Source: Caecitellus pseudoparvulus (taxonomy: Eukaryota > Bigyra: Bicosoecida). Taken from it: a DNA stretch of 64,000 nucleotides. Location of the stretch: the NCBI GenBank assembly GCA_965644315.1, contig CBFFRQ010000018.1, forward strand, positions 1 through 64,000, in the 5' to 3' direction. Below are positions 16,423 through 25,800 of this stretch, in pieces. How positions within the stretch are numbered: the first letter of the stretch is position 1; each line of letters begins with the position of its first letter. Below the pieces are notes generated by a model. The model had not been told where the DNA came from. It searched no databases and saw only the letters and a list, made by a program, of their open reading frames with translations. Both the position numbers and the translations under genes were made by a program.

Positions 16423-19361
16423 AGTTCGGACTGGGCCGGCTGCTCCCATCGGCCCCGACCCACATGTCGACTGAAGCCGCCTGGACCCCGAGCGTGGACC
16501 ATATCCTGAAGAAGATCCAGTCCCTGAGCCTCCACCGCAACCCTGGCACAGGGCACTACCAGGCTGAGCATGTCAAGTATGCCAGCGAGGACTTCCGGAA
16601 GAGGTACGCTGCCGCTCTTCAACAGGCCATCAGCACCGGTTCATGTCCAAGTCAGTACCACAGTGGGGTGGGGACACTCATCCCCAAGACCGCCAGCCAG
16701 GCCGGGAGGGTGCAGACATACAGGCTCATTGTCTGCCGTCCCCCCCAAGCCAAGCTCTTCTTCTCGGTCGTGGCCTCATGTGTCGAAGACTGGGTGCAGC
16801 ACTGGATCTCACATGAGCAGGCAGGCTTCACCCATGCCCGCAACACCCACGAGCAGATCCTGGCCTTGCAGGAGGTGTCCACTGCCCACCTGCGCGCCAA
16901 GCCCACTGCCAGTGTCCTTGTCCTTTTCGTGGACTTCAAGAGTGCCTTTGACACTGTCAGCCACGAAGCGATACTCGAGATCCTCGAGTCAGCAAGCCTC
17001 CCACAGCCCCTGCTCAGCTGCGTGAAGGACTACATGCAGCGCGCCACAGTGGCCATTCACACTGGCCATGGTCTTTGCGACCCCCTCCCAGTCACCAACG
17101 GGGTCCCCCAGGGTGGCGCACTGTCGCCTCTGTTGTTCAAGGTGGCTATTGATGTGCTCTCTCAACGCCTGAGAGAGCTGCCAAGTCAGGGAGTGTCAGG
17201 GGCAGGAGTGCCGACACCCCGCGGCCACGTCACGCATACGCTCTATGCGGACGATCTTGCTTGCCTCGCCACCACCCCTGCTGCCCTCCATCGGATGTTC
17301 CTTGAAGTCAAGGCCCTGGGCAGCCGGGTGGGCTTGGCCATCAACCCGCGCAAGTCCGGGGTCATGGTCCTCACCGGGGCGCAACAGGTCAATGGGGTGT
17401 CAGCCACGGAGCGGCGGAAGCTCATCTGGCGGTCCCGCTGGCTGAGGTCAGGGCAGTCCATGAAGGTCAAGGGGACACCCATCCAACGCACGAGCACCTA
17501 CTCGTACTTGGGTGTCCCCCTGTCTGAAACTGTCAGCCGAACCCGACTGCTTGCCACGAGGCAGGCCACTCTGTCCTGCACTCGGGCTGGGTTCGGCTGC
17601 GGTGCCCTCCTCAGTAGTGCGTGGCTGAGTCCGATCCTGAAGCAGCGGATCGGCACTGCCTCCATCAACAGTGCCGCCGACTACATCTTGGCGTCCCAGG
17701 TCAGCAACTCGGTGCTACCTTTGCGGGACGTCGATCGTGGACTTGCCATCGCCTTCAGCAAGGCCCAGCTGGGGATGCAAAGCTCGCTAGCACGTATGCA
17801 CAACTATGCAAAGCTTGCTGTGTGCGGCGTCTTGCCAACACACATCCGGGCGACGAAACTCCGCAGCATTATCTTCATGAAGCTGCTGAAGAATGTCCAA
17901 GTGCCCACCCCCATGGCCAAGGCGCTGTCCATCAGCCTGCGCCAAGCCCTGGACCTGCTGCCCTCCCCCCTGGACATGGCCAGCATCTTCCTGGCCAATG
18001 TCCGCCTCGACAGGCCAGGCGCTGGAGGCATCCCAGATCCATGGGCCTTACACGGTCTACTCGACCTCTGGCTCCTTGGATGCCTCCCTGACCGCGCACG
18101 CCTGGAGGCTGTGTGCCTGGAGCCGCCGCCTGACTCTGCCCCAGACACACACGGGGTCGACATCACCGCTGGGATGGACCCCGCCCCCCCCAAGATCCAG
18201 CTGCTTGGACTCGCGGCAGCGGAGTCCTCAGATCTGTCGGCTGCCCCCCAGTTCCCGGACACCACCCCCTGGGCCACTCGGCAACGCGTCGTCGCCTCCT
18301 TCCTTCATGTGGCCCAGACGGTCAAGTGCGGTGCAGTTGGCTACACTCCCACGGGGGAGATGAAGGCCACCAGGCGTCCGAAGGAGTACCACATCGGTGT
18401 GGGTGCTCGCTTCTTCGCCTGGCTGCACCCGATCCCTTCCTCTGTGAACCCAGTCTTCTGGGTCCACGAAGGCGATCAGGAGAGACGTGTGAAGGTGCAC
18501 CTGTGGCAGACGCTTCAAGTGTTCAACGGGGATGACACCCCGACACTGTTCAGCGCCTGCCCCCTGTGCCACAGCGTCTCCTGGTGCAGCCTGCAGGAGC
18601 ACGTCCTTCTTGACTGCCCCCACCACGCCCTGGTCCCTGCGAGAAGGTCCGCCCTGTCAGAGGTGCGGAACCTCCTGTCCAGATCCAATGATGCAGTGAG
18701 GGGGGTCGCCAACTGCCAGTACCTCGAAGTACCCCCCCCACTGCTGGATGCTGTTGTCCACGCCGACGAAGGCCGCTTGTTGGGCCGCCCGTGTCGCCTG
18801 CTGCTGCTGCGACTGCTGCTGTGCGGCCAGTGGCCCCATCGGTGGGGCCAGCCTCCGGCACAACAGCCCTGGAGTCCCGAGGCAGCCGCGGTCCTGAGTA
18901 ACCCCCATGTCACTCTCCGCGGCTCCTCGGGTCCACTCCGCCCCCCCAAGTACTGGCGCGAGGCCCTGGTAGCTGCCACGGGCCTCGCGGTATCTGCGTG
19001 GGACGCGGTGGTGACGTGCATGCTCAGCCTTACCTCTCGTGCCGACCGTCACATCCAGAGGCACGCCCGGTACCTCTGGTGGGCGGCGCATGGACGAACG
19101 TGTCCTCTCCCAGGTTACTCGGCTCCTGATCCGAGTACTGTGAGGAAGCATGTGCGGGACGTGAAGACGCGGCGCTTCGAGCGCACTTACTTCCCTGTCA
19201 AGTCCCCTCGTCGGCCGCCTCGCTCCTTCACGAGGCAGGCCACCTTGCTCGACTTCGGGCTGGCACGGCCGGAAGTCCACGAGGAACCTCCGGCACCGTC
19301 GATTTCATCCTCGGCGTCGTCCTCTGGGTCGTCCTTGAAGTGTCCATCTGACTCTGAGTAG
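16401..19361 (+). CDS. Element C reverse transcriptase, CCHC finger and C-terminal domain
   Basis: This frame of about 985 codons is open to TAG 19361. It has RT motif A FVDFKSAFDTV, motif B GVPQGGALSPLLF, motif C YADD (TAT at 17244), motif E YLGVPLS, then CPLC...H...C (CCHC). The C-terminal domain (LLLCGQWPHRWG, RYLWWAAHG) and an acidic Ser-rich tail follow. Unlike B, it is unbroken through the tracts at 16740-16746 and 18732-18739. With the preceding segment it accounts for the whole enzymatic half of the element. Its expected role is reverse transcription of the element RNA primed on telomeric DNA. Confidence 0.88.
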   Translation, partial: PRQVVSLKFGLGRLLPSAPTHMSTEAAWTPSVDHILKKIQSLSLHRNPGTGHYQAEHVKYASEDFRKRYAAALQQAISTGSCPSQYHSGVGTLIPKTASQAGRVQTYRLIVCRPPQAKLFFSVVASCVEDWVQHWISHEQAGFTHARNTHEQILALQEVSTAHLRAKPTASVLVLFVDFKSAFDTVSHEAILEILESASLPQPLLSCVKDYMQRATVAIHTGHGLCDPLPVTNGVPQGGALSPLLFKVAIDVLSQRLRELPSQGVSGAGVPTPRGHVTHTLYADDLACLATTPAALHRMFLEVKALGSRVGLAINPRKSGVMVLTGAQQVNGVSATERRKLIWRSRWLRSGQSMKVKGTPIQRTSTYSYLGVPLSETVSRTRLLATRQATLSCTRAGFGCGALLSSAWLSPILKQRIGTASINSAADYILASQVSNSVLPLRDVDRGLAIAFSKAQLGMQSSLARMHNYAKLAVCGVLPTHIRATKLRSIIFMKLLKNVQVPTPMAKALSISLRQALDLLPSPLDMASIFLANVRLDRPGAGGIPDPWALHGLLDLWLLGCLPDRARLEAVCLEPPPDSAPDTHGVDITAGMDPAPPKIQLLGLAAAESSDLSAAPQFPDTTPWATRQRVVASFLHVAQTVKCGAVGYTPTGEMKATRRPKEYHIGVGARFFAWLHPIPSSVNPVFWVHEGDQERRVKVHLWQTLQVFNGDDTPTLFSACPLCHSVSWCSLQEHVLLDCPHHALVPARRSALSEVRNLLSRSNDAVRGVANCQYLEVPPPLLDAVVHADEGRLLGRPCRLLLLRLLLCGQWPHRWGQPPAQQPWSPEAAAVLSNPHVTLRGSSGPLRPPKYWREALVAATGLAVSAWDAVVTCMLSLTSRADRHIQRHARYLWWAAHGRTCPLPGYSAPDPSTVRKHVRDVKTRRFERTYFPVKSPRRPPRSFTRQATLLDFGLARPEVHEEPPAPSISSSASSSGSSLKCPSDSE

Positions 19362-19942
19362 CGGGCGATGTGTGTAGAGCGCGGCGCGAGGCGGTGCAAG
19401 CTTACGGCGTGGCGTGGTGACAACCACGGTCGTGGCTGAGCGAAGTGCGAGAGCAGGGTGATGTGATGTCCTTGATGAATGACGGAACCTGCGGAAAGTT
19501 GGAAGATGATGAAGTGAATATGTCCAGTATACTTACATGATGGCTCGGGGTCCACGTGCAGCCCGAGATAGATTCCTGTGACGGGGCGCGCGGAATTTGG
19601 CAGGGTGAACACGCGGGCGCGCGGGGCAACGTCGCAGGCGGGGCGCACAGGTCCTCAGGGCCTTGAGTGATGAGTCAGCTGGATTATCTGTGAAGAAAAG
19701 GAGGTGTTCTTGGTGTTCTTGGTGCGCGGGTGGCGTTGTTCCGGCGGTGCGCGCTGCTACCACCGGCGTGGTGCAGTGCAACACCGTCGTGAAACGCCAC
19801 CCGAAGGCGGCCACTGCGGCTCAGGACAGCGCGCAGTGGCCCCAGGCACACGTGCAGTGCCTGGCAAGGGCCAGGAGAAGCGGGGGGTTTCTGAATTATG
19901 AAGCGAAGTGTGGACTGGAACGAAGCAAGAGTGGGCCCGGCC

Positions 19943-19973
19943 CCCTCTGGCTCAGCCGACTGAGCCGAGAGGG
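19943..19973 (+). promoter_or_regulatory. 3' UTR hairpin of element C
   Basis: This is the same 13-bp stem with bulged G and CCGA loop as at 12188-12218 in element B. Confidence 0.65.
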
Positions 19974-20040
19974 CGCGGGCGGGGCAGTTCGACACGTATG
20001 GGCGGGCGCGGGCGCGCCCTAGCAAGCGGCGGCTCATACA

Positions 20041-20056
20041 ACGGACGTATGTCCGT
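20041..20056 (+). promoter_or_regulatory. 3' UTR stem-loop of element C
   Basis: ACGGAC-GTAT-GTCCGT is identical to the element B stem-loop and lies at the same distance from the CTAA terminus. Confidence 0.65.
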
Positions 20057-20192
20057 GATGGCTGCAGACCCACGAGAGTGGGAGCCGCTGTAGCGCTCCT
20101 GGTGTGCCTTGTGCACAGCAGCGAACGCTACATGTGATGCCCAAGCTGTATCGCGTGCAAGCGTGAAGGCGACATGCAATGCATTGAATGAA

Positions 20193-20224
20193 CTAACCCC
20201 CTAACCCTAACCTACCCTAACCCT
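20193..20224. repeat. Degenerate interstitial telomeric repeat at C/D junction
   Basis: This is about 32 nt of CTAACCC-type sequence with irregular units (an extra CC in one, CTACCC in another), between the 3' end of element C and fragment D. The irregularity suggests an older or telomerase-edited telomere tract that was capped by the insertion of C. Confidence 0.85.
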
Positions 20225-20726
20225 CTTGCGTGTCCATGAAGTGTGCGGCGCGCTCTGTGACGTGGGCAGTGGTGAATGCGCGGGTGCTGGTGTGCGCGGT
20301 CAAGTTCCGCACCACGCACCCGGCCGAATACCCGCGCAGAGCCGCAGCATACACCCCATGAAGGGCTCAGGGAGGCTCCCGAGAGCCACAGATAACGTGG
20401 GATGTGATTTTGGATTATGGTCTCTTGTCCAGAGTGCTCGGATGCCTGGGTGTGCTCTGGTGTGCCCCAGGTGTCTGGCGCTGGCGGAGCAAGGGATGAA
20501 GTGAAGCGGAGGAGGGCCAAGATGATGAATTGGAGCGGGCAGGGACCTGCCCTAGCAAGCGACGACATATATAACGGGCGCAAGCCTGTGTTTGTTGCGT
20601 ATCCGCGCCAAGCGGTAGCCGCTGTGGCGTCCTACATGTGCAGAGGTGCATTGTGGGGCGCCCGTGTGACGCTCCAGCTGTACAGTGTCAAGCGACGCTG
20701 AGGTGAAATGCATTGTGAATTGCTAA
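20225..20726 (+). mobile_element. Element D: 5'-truncated LINE 3' UTR (D/F subfamily)
   Basis: This is a 0.5 kb fragment closely resembling the 3' part of element F. Shared landmarks include TGGGTGTGCTCTGGTG, GGAGCAAGGGATGAAGTGAAG, GGGCAGGGACCTGCCCTAGCAAGCG and the ending AAATGCATTGTGAATTGCTAA. It contains no coding sequence, as expected from premature termination of reverse transcription. Its stem-loop is at 20574-20589 and its CTAA at 20723-20726. Confidence 0.85.
20574..20589 (+). promoter_or_regulatory. 3' UTR stem-loop of element D
   Basis: ACGGGC-GCAA-GCCTGT forms a 6-bp stem with one G-U pair. Relative to B/C, the fifth pair is changed from A-U to G-C on both strands. Confidence 0.6.
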
Positions 20727-20749
20727 CCCAAGCAGGAGTGGACCCGGCC

Positions 20750-20780
20750 CCCTCTGGCTCAGCCGACTGAGCCGAGAGGG
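20750..20780 (+). promoter_or_regulatory. 3' UTR hairpin of element E
   Basis: This 13-bp stem with a bulged G is identical to the hairpins in elements B and C. Confidence 0.6.
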
Positions 20781-20847
20781 CGCGGGCGGGGCAGTTCGAC
20801 ACGTATGGGCGGGCGCGGGCGCGCCCTAGCAAGCGGCGGCTCATACA

Positions 20848-20863
20848 ACGGACGTATGTCCGT
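20848..20863 (+). promoter_or_regulatory. 3' UTR stem-loop of element E
   Basis: ACGGAC-GTAT-GTCCGT is identical to the stem-loops of B and C. Confidence 0.6.
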
Positions 20864-20999
20864 GATGGCTGCAGACCCACGAGAGTGGGAGCCGCTGTAG
20901 CGCTCCTGGTGTGCCTTGTGCACAGCAGCGAGCGCTACATGTGATGCCCAAGCTGTATCGCGTGCAAGCGTGAAGGCGACATGCAATGCATTAAATGAG

Positions 21000-21010
21000 C
21001 TAACCCTAAC
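21000..21010. repeat. Interstitial telomeric repeat at E/F junction
   Basis: CTAACCCTAAC lies between the 3' terminus of E and the truncated 5' end of F. Confidence 0.85.
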
Positions 21011-21745
21011 ATCCTGCTGCACTGCACCCACCACGAACTCACCCTAGCACGCCAACACACGATGGCCAAGTTCAAGGAACTGGCCAACAGGTCAGCTGTG
21101 CCCGAGTCCGTGGCGGGCCAGGCGGAGTGCCTGCCCATCCCCCCCAAGATCCGTGAAGCCCTTCTCCATGCTCCCGACCCAGAGCCGCGAAGACTGCGGG
21201 ACCTCGAGGTCCTCCACAGGCTCTTGCTCTGCGGGCAGTGGCCCCACCGGTGGGGGCTGGCCGACGACGAGCAGCCCGTCACCATGAGAGAGGCTGCCGT
21301 CCTCTCCTACCCCCACCTCGTCCACCGTGCTGGCCCCACCCGTGTCCGTGCCCCAACTGCATGGCGAGACATCCTGCGAGGCGCGGTCGAGTTCACAGCA
21401 AAGGCGTGGCGGGTGACAGTCACTTACATGATGCGTATGACTGATGCCCACCACCTTGCTGTCCAGAGGCATGCAGAGTACCTGTGGTGGGCAGTACATG
21501 GGCGCGGGGCGCCGCTGCCTGGCCGCACGCAGCCAGTGCGGTCAGCGGCCACGCGGCACACGCGCAGGCCACGCACTCGCCGCAGGGAACGCACCTTCTT
21601 CCCTGCCAAGGCGGGCCAAGTGCCGTCCACGGAGGGCAAGGTGCAGAGGACGCTGCAGCACTTCATGGGGCCACCACCAGCCCATCCAGACGCTGACGAT
21701 GACGGGGAGGGTCTCGGTAGTTCCTGTGAAGAGAGCGAAGAGTGA
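21011..21745 (+). pseudogene. Element F polyprotein C-terminal remnant
   Basis: This is 244 codons in the frame that starts directly at the telomeric junction. The block LHRLLLCGQWPHRWGLADDEQ, AWRDILRGAVEFTAKAW, QRHAEYLWWAVHGRGAPLPG, RERTFFPAKAG and an acidic tail (DADDDGEGLG) align along their length with the C-terminus of element C. The first in-frame ATG is at 21062. It lacks RT and endonuclease, so it is a dead remnant. It nevertheless has no stop or frameshift, which suggests recent insertion or a low mutation load. Confidence 0.8.
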
Positions 21746-22417
21746 GGCGGAACGCAGGCGTACGTGCATGGCGTGGAACAGCCACGCTTGTGGCTGCGCC
21801 TACCCTCCACCCGCGTCCTGACGTGATGAACCTGTGTGAAGCGTGGTGATAACCACGGTAGCAAGAAACAGTCGACCAAGACCTTACCTTTTATCCCCTT
21901 TATAGCCTGCGAGTAGCGGTGGAGTGAGCGGGAGCGTGCCTCGGGCCGCGGTGCGTGTGCAGCCGCAGTGCTGCACGGCCACGGCCCGGCTGGCGGCTGA
22001 CGACGAAGCAAGCCCACTCACCGTGAAACCAGGGCGTGACGGGTTGCAGAAGAAGGTCTTCTTCCTTCCTGTGTGCCTCTTCATGCGCGCGGTGCGCTCT
22101 GTGGTGCGGGCGCATGTGTGCGCGCGGGTGCTGGTGTGCGCGGTCAATTTCCGCACCACGCACCCGGCCGAGTTCCCGCGCAGAGGCGGAGCACACACCT
22201 CATGGAAGGCGCAGAGAGGCCTATGAGGCCCACAGAGGAGGTGGGTGAGGAATTTGGATTATGATCTGTTGTCAAGACTGCGCGGATGCCTGGGTGTGCT
22301 CTGGTGAGCCCCAGGTGTCTGGCGCGAGAGGAGCAAGGGATGAAGTGAAGCGGAGGAGGGACAAGAAGATGAATTGGAGCGGGCAGGGACCTGCCCTAGC
22401 AAGCGGCGGCAGATAAA

Positions 22418-22433
22418 ACGGGCGCAAGCCTGT
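22418..22433 (+). promoter_or_regulatory. 3' UTR stem-loop of element F
   Basis: ACGGGC-GCAA-GCCTGT is identical to that of element D and lies 133 nt before the CTAA terminus. Confidence 0.6.
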
Positions 22434-22570
22434 GTTTGTTGCGAATCCGCGCCAAGCGGTAGCCGCTGTGGCGTCCTACATGTGCAGAGGTGCATTGTGG
22501 GGCGCCTGTGTGACGCTCAAGCTGTACAGTGTCAAGCGACGCTGAGGTGAAATGCATTGTGAATTGCTAA

Positions 22571-22876
22571 GGCACCCAAGCACCCTACCTATCGAGCTGG
22601 TCGCCGAGTGCAATACCCATACGGCTCAACACGACTGCACGCGAGGTGACTTGCAATACATTGAGCGACATTGCAAAGTCACCATACAGGCCAAGTGTGG
22701 CGCGGGTGAGGCAGTCCCCACATGCCCAGGCCACAACACCCTGGGGAGTCCCAGGATAGAGGGGCCCGAACATGCTGGAGGGCTGCGTGAAGCCTGCCAC
22801 CAGGCTTTCATGCAAAGTGAATTCACTGCGCGAAGAGGAAGATATAGTACTGTGGCGCCCAAACTCGAGCGCCACC
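22571..22876. other. Junction between retroelement array and first gene
   Basis: These 306 bases follow the last CTAA of element F and end at the stop codon of the minus-strand receptor-like gene, so they include its 3' UTR. No gene is seen. A segment near 22645-22665 (GAGGTGACTTGCAATACATTGAGCG) loosely resembles the ATGCATTGA terminus of the retroelements and may be a decayed seventh element. This resemblance is weak. Confidence 0.5.
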
Positions 22877-25800
22877 TTACGTTCTTTTGCTGATTGGGTT
22901 CTGCGCCATGATAATGCTTGACATGCTGCTGGGGGTGCCCGCTTCATCGGTGTGTAAGGTATTGCCTGTGTCCTGTCGGGCAGCCCTCGTTGTAGGCTTG
23001 CTGCTAAGGGAGGATATCCTTGCCTGGCGCACTGGGCTGCGCGTCATCAACATGCCCTGAACACTGGGCCTCGATAGCCTTACTCTTTCCAACCCGGTGG
23101 GAGGGGCAAGGTCAAGGTCGTGGACAATGGATCCTCGTGCCAGGCTGCGCCGGCTGGAGAGGGGGTTCTTTGTCACAAACCTTCCAGCTGTGTCCACTTC
23201 CACAAATGACGGCTTTGCTTTCGAGTCCGCAGGCCCACCACTTGACACTTTCTCGCCCAGGGAATCAACGACGAGTGAGCGCGTTGGGGTCTTCTTCGTC
23301 ATTGCCTGCTTCAGTGCGGGGCGCACCTCCTTGGCTACGAAGGATTGCGCCCAGCGGTAGAGGAGGAACAGGAGGAAGCCAGCATTGGAAATGGTCAAAA
23401 GGACGCTGACTGCCTGCTGTGCGAGTTTGCCGCCGGCAGCCTCCTCCACGCTGCTCGAGACGAGGGCAGAGTCGAACTGAAGCAGGACAGCGCCGCCGAA
23501 GATGGTGATGAGGGACAGAAGCACGGATCCAAGGTCCAGGAGGTTAAAGAGGGGTTTCTCAAAGGGCTTGATCCACGTGCTGAGGGCCAAGGCCAAGGAA
23601 AGAATGACGCCTGCGGCTGAGATCTGCCACAGCAGCCCTGAAGATTGCAGCGCGACAAGGAGCATGGCAAAGAGGGCTTTGCGGACCATGATGACGACTT
23701 CATACCAGTAGAACTCCTTGCGGTACCCAAGGAAGAAGAAGCCGTACGTCCGACGTACAGTGTTGTCGTCAAGCTCGTCCCTGTGCTTTCGCATGATCCA
23801 GTACAGGCCTACAGGCAGGCCGAACACGTAGAGCAGCAGGACAGGCAGGCCGAGGCCGAGTCTCCAGGCGTTGTTGCCAGGGCTGTCGCAGAGCACTTCC
23901 CGGTCGTTCAAGACTCGCTGCTGCCCCCCAACGTCAGAGCATGCAAAGAGCTGCATGACCACCCTCACGATGGGCGTGTAGAAGATGAATGCACACATGC
24001 CCGTTGCAACGATGACGTGCCTGCGGAGCTCTGGGAGCCCCAAGCGCTTCATGAAGAAAAGCGTCACGCTCACAGAGCTGGCAATGAGGGAGAGCAGCAC
24101 CGGCGCGAGCAGGGTGACGATGAGAGTGAGTCGGAATGCTGAGCTCGCAGAATTGGGGACTTCAGAAGTCCGGACGCACTCGGGCGAGGCCAGCTGGCTG
24201 CCCACACTGGTTGCTGAATCGGTGATGCTGAGAACGAAGGAAAACGGGCTGGGCCAGTCAAGTTCAAAGGCCAGCATGAGTGCGACCTGCTGAATGTGAT
24301 TCAGAAGAACCTTCTTGACGACGCTGTGGGCCTTGCGACCAAGCCCACGGGACTTGATTTGGCCGCGGATGACCCACAGCACGACGACACCAATGAGGAA
24401 CGAGATGGCAAACAGCACGCCGATGGACTTCCCTGGGTCGCCGCATTCCTCACATGCAGCTGTGCCAAGACGGCCGTAGCCCACCTTGCACTTCTCACAC
24501 AGGGGGCCCGTGTGCCCGACCGCACACTGCAGCTCAGAGAAAGAGTGCTGGTCGTAGCTGACCAGCGTTGCGTTTCTTACAGAGCGAGGCACTTGCGGGC
24601 AGGCCTCTGGCTGGGGACACTTCTGGAAGATGAGACCATGAGCACTCCACGGCACACGGTAGAAGCCTTCTCGGTTGGTCATGTGCTCCCACCTGAGCCC
24701 GCCGCAAGCTGCACCGGCTGGGCAAGCACGGCAGATGACATACTCCCAGTCTCCTGACGCGACAAACTGTGTGGAGAGGTATTGCTCTTCTTCCCCAGCT
24801 GCAATGCACTGGCTAAAGAGGGGGCCTGCTTCCGCGCTGGTTGGTCCGTCAAGCTGTGGGTTGCTGACTCCTGTCGATGCTGCGACAGCCAACCACGTCG
24901 GCACCGACGGAACGGCCAACAAGCGCACATCATACAAAGTCCCGGCTTGAAGAGATCTCCTGGCTACAGATTCTGCCAGCGCGGGGCACCGCTCGGCAGT
25001 CACCCCAACAGCAGCGGCTCCGCTTGACACCTGGCCATCTGAGACGCTGACACGCCGCTCCTCTTCGACTGATGTCGCGTTTGGGGCAGTTGTCACGCGA
25101 ATAACCCACCCATCGAGGCGGGACACGCGAACGACGTCATCTCCAGGCCACAAGAACGCGAGGTGAGCGACGCCGCCCGCATCCCTGTACGAGCAAAGTG
25201 AAAGAGGCCTTGCTGTGGGTGGGGATGGCGGCAGAATGTAAGAGAAGGCTTGTGCCAGCAGTGAACTCTTCCCGCTGCGCAGTCGGACACGAATGTCAAG
25301 CCCCACTGCGGCAGCCAAAGACACAACTGGAGGAGGGGGAAGGGCCAAGATGCTGATGCTTCCATCGCTGACATACCTCCACTGAGCCGGCGGCACGAGG
25401 CTGTCCCCCACTGACACAGACTCCACATCTCCAGCCTCCCAGCCAAGGTTGGTCCCCGAAACAGTTGCCGCTGCCCCAGGAGCAGCGGCTGAGGGTGACA
25501 CTCGGGTGAGGGCTGGCTCCCCCATGATTCTGAGCGAGCCTGGCGACGACGTGGCATTCAGTCCATCGTTTGTGACGAGGAGGACCCGTGCCAGGACGAT
25601 TTGCCCTGCTGGGGCAGAGAGCCGGTTCAGTAGAAAGTCCTCGCACCGCACAACGCGCGCGTCGCCTTGCAAGTACACCGTCCCACCCGCAGCTGAACAT
25701 GGCAAGTCGCCAAGGTACACCTGGGTGGCGTTTTGAGGAAGGGAGGGGTTTCCCAAAGCTAGTCCCAGAATGGACACTGTCGCTCGCAGAGGTGAATCGG

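Larger units (their letters stand above)
12653..19361 (+). pseudogene. Complete polyprotein gene of element C with two frame breaks
   Basis: This span unites the three segments described separately. It is broken only at C-tracts 14556-14560 and 16395-16399, each one C shorter than the matching tract in B. Whether the breaks are real or are base-calling errors cannot be told from the sequence. All differences between B and C being confined to C-runs of 5-8 favours error or slippage over ordinary decay. Confidence 0.7.
12442..20196 (+). mobile_element. Element C: full-length telomere-associated non-LTR retrotransposon
   Basis: This element is 7755 bp, in direct tandem with B and sharing only CTAA at the junction. 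Layout and sequence match B. The length difference of 4 bp is fully explained by six C-tracts (changes of -1, +2, +1, -1, +1 and +2). It ends in CTAA (20193-20196), followed by degenerate telomeric repeats. Only two frame breaks separate this copy from a complete gag-EN-RT frame, so it is the better preserved of the two. Confidence 0.92.
20730..21003 (+). mobile_element. Element E: 5'-truncated LINE 3' UTR (B/C subfamily)
   Basis: This is a 274-nt copy of the last part of the B/C 3' UTR, starting at the position matching about 12170 in B. It contains the long hairpin (20750-20780), the stem-loop (20848-20863) and a terminal box that differs slightly (ATGCATTAAATGAGCTAA against ATGCATTGAATGAACTAA). 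It is joined to D by CTAACCC and to F by CTAACCCTAAC. Confidence 0.9.
21011..22570 (+). mobile_element. Element F: 5'-truncated LINE with C-terminal coding remnant
   Basis: This is a 1.56 kb element that begins inside the CCHC finger of the polyprotein (ILLHCTHHE, matching VLLDCPHHA in C). It runs through an intact C-terminal domain (stop at 21743-21745), a 0.8 kb 3' UTR and the terminal CTAA (22567-22570). Its 3' UTR is related to D rather than to B/C. It is the innermost element and is followed directly by non-telomeric DNA. Confidence 0.88.

Noticed and set aside
1751-22570. Possibility that the array is an LTR retrotransposon, a viral integration or Penelope-like elements.
   Set aside because: There are no long terminal repeats, integrase, RNase H, capsid or GIY-YIG domain; the EEP endonuclease plus RT and CCHC order is that of a non-LTR retrotransposon.
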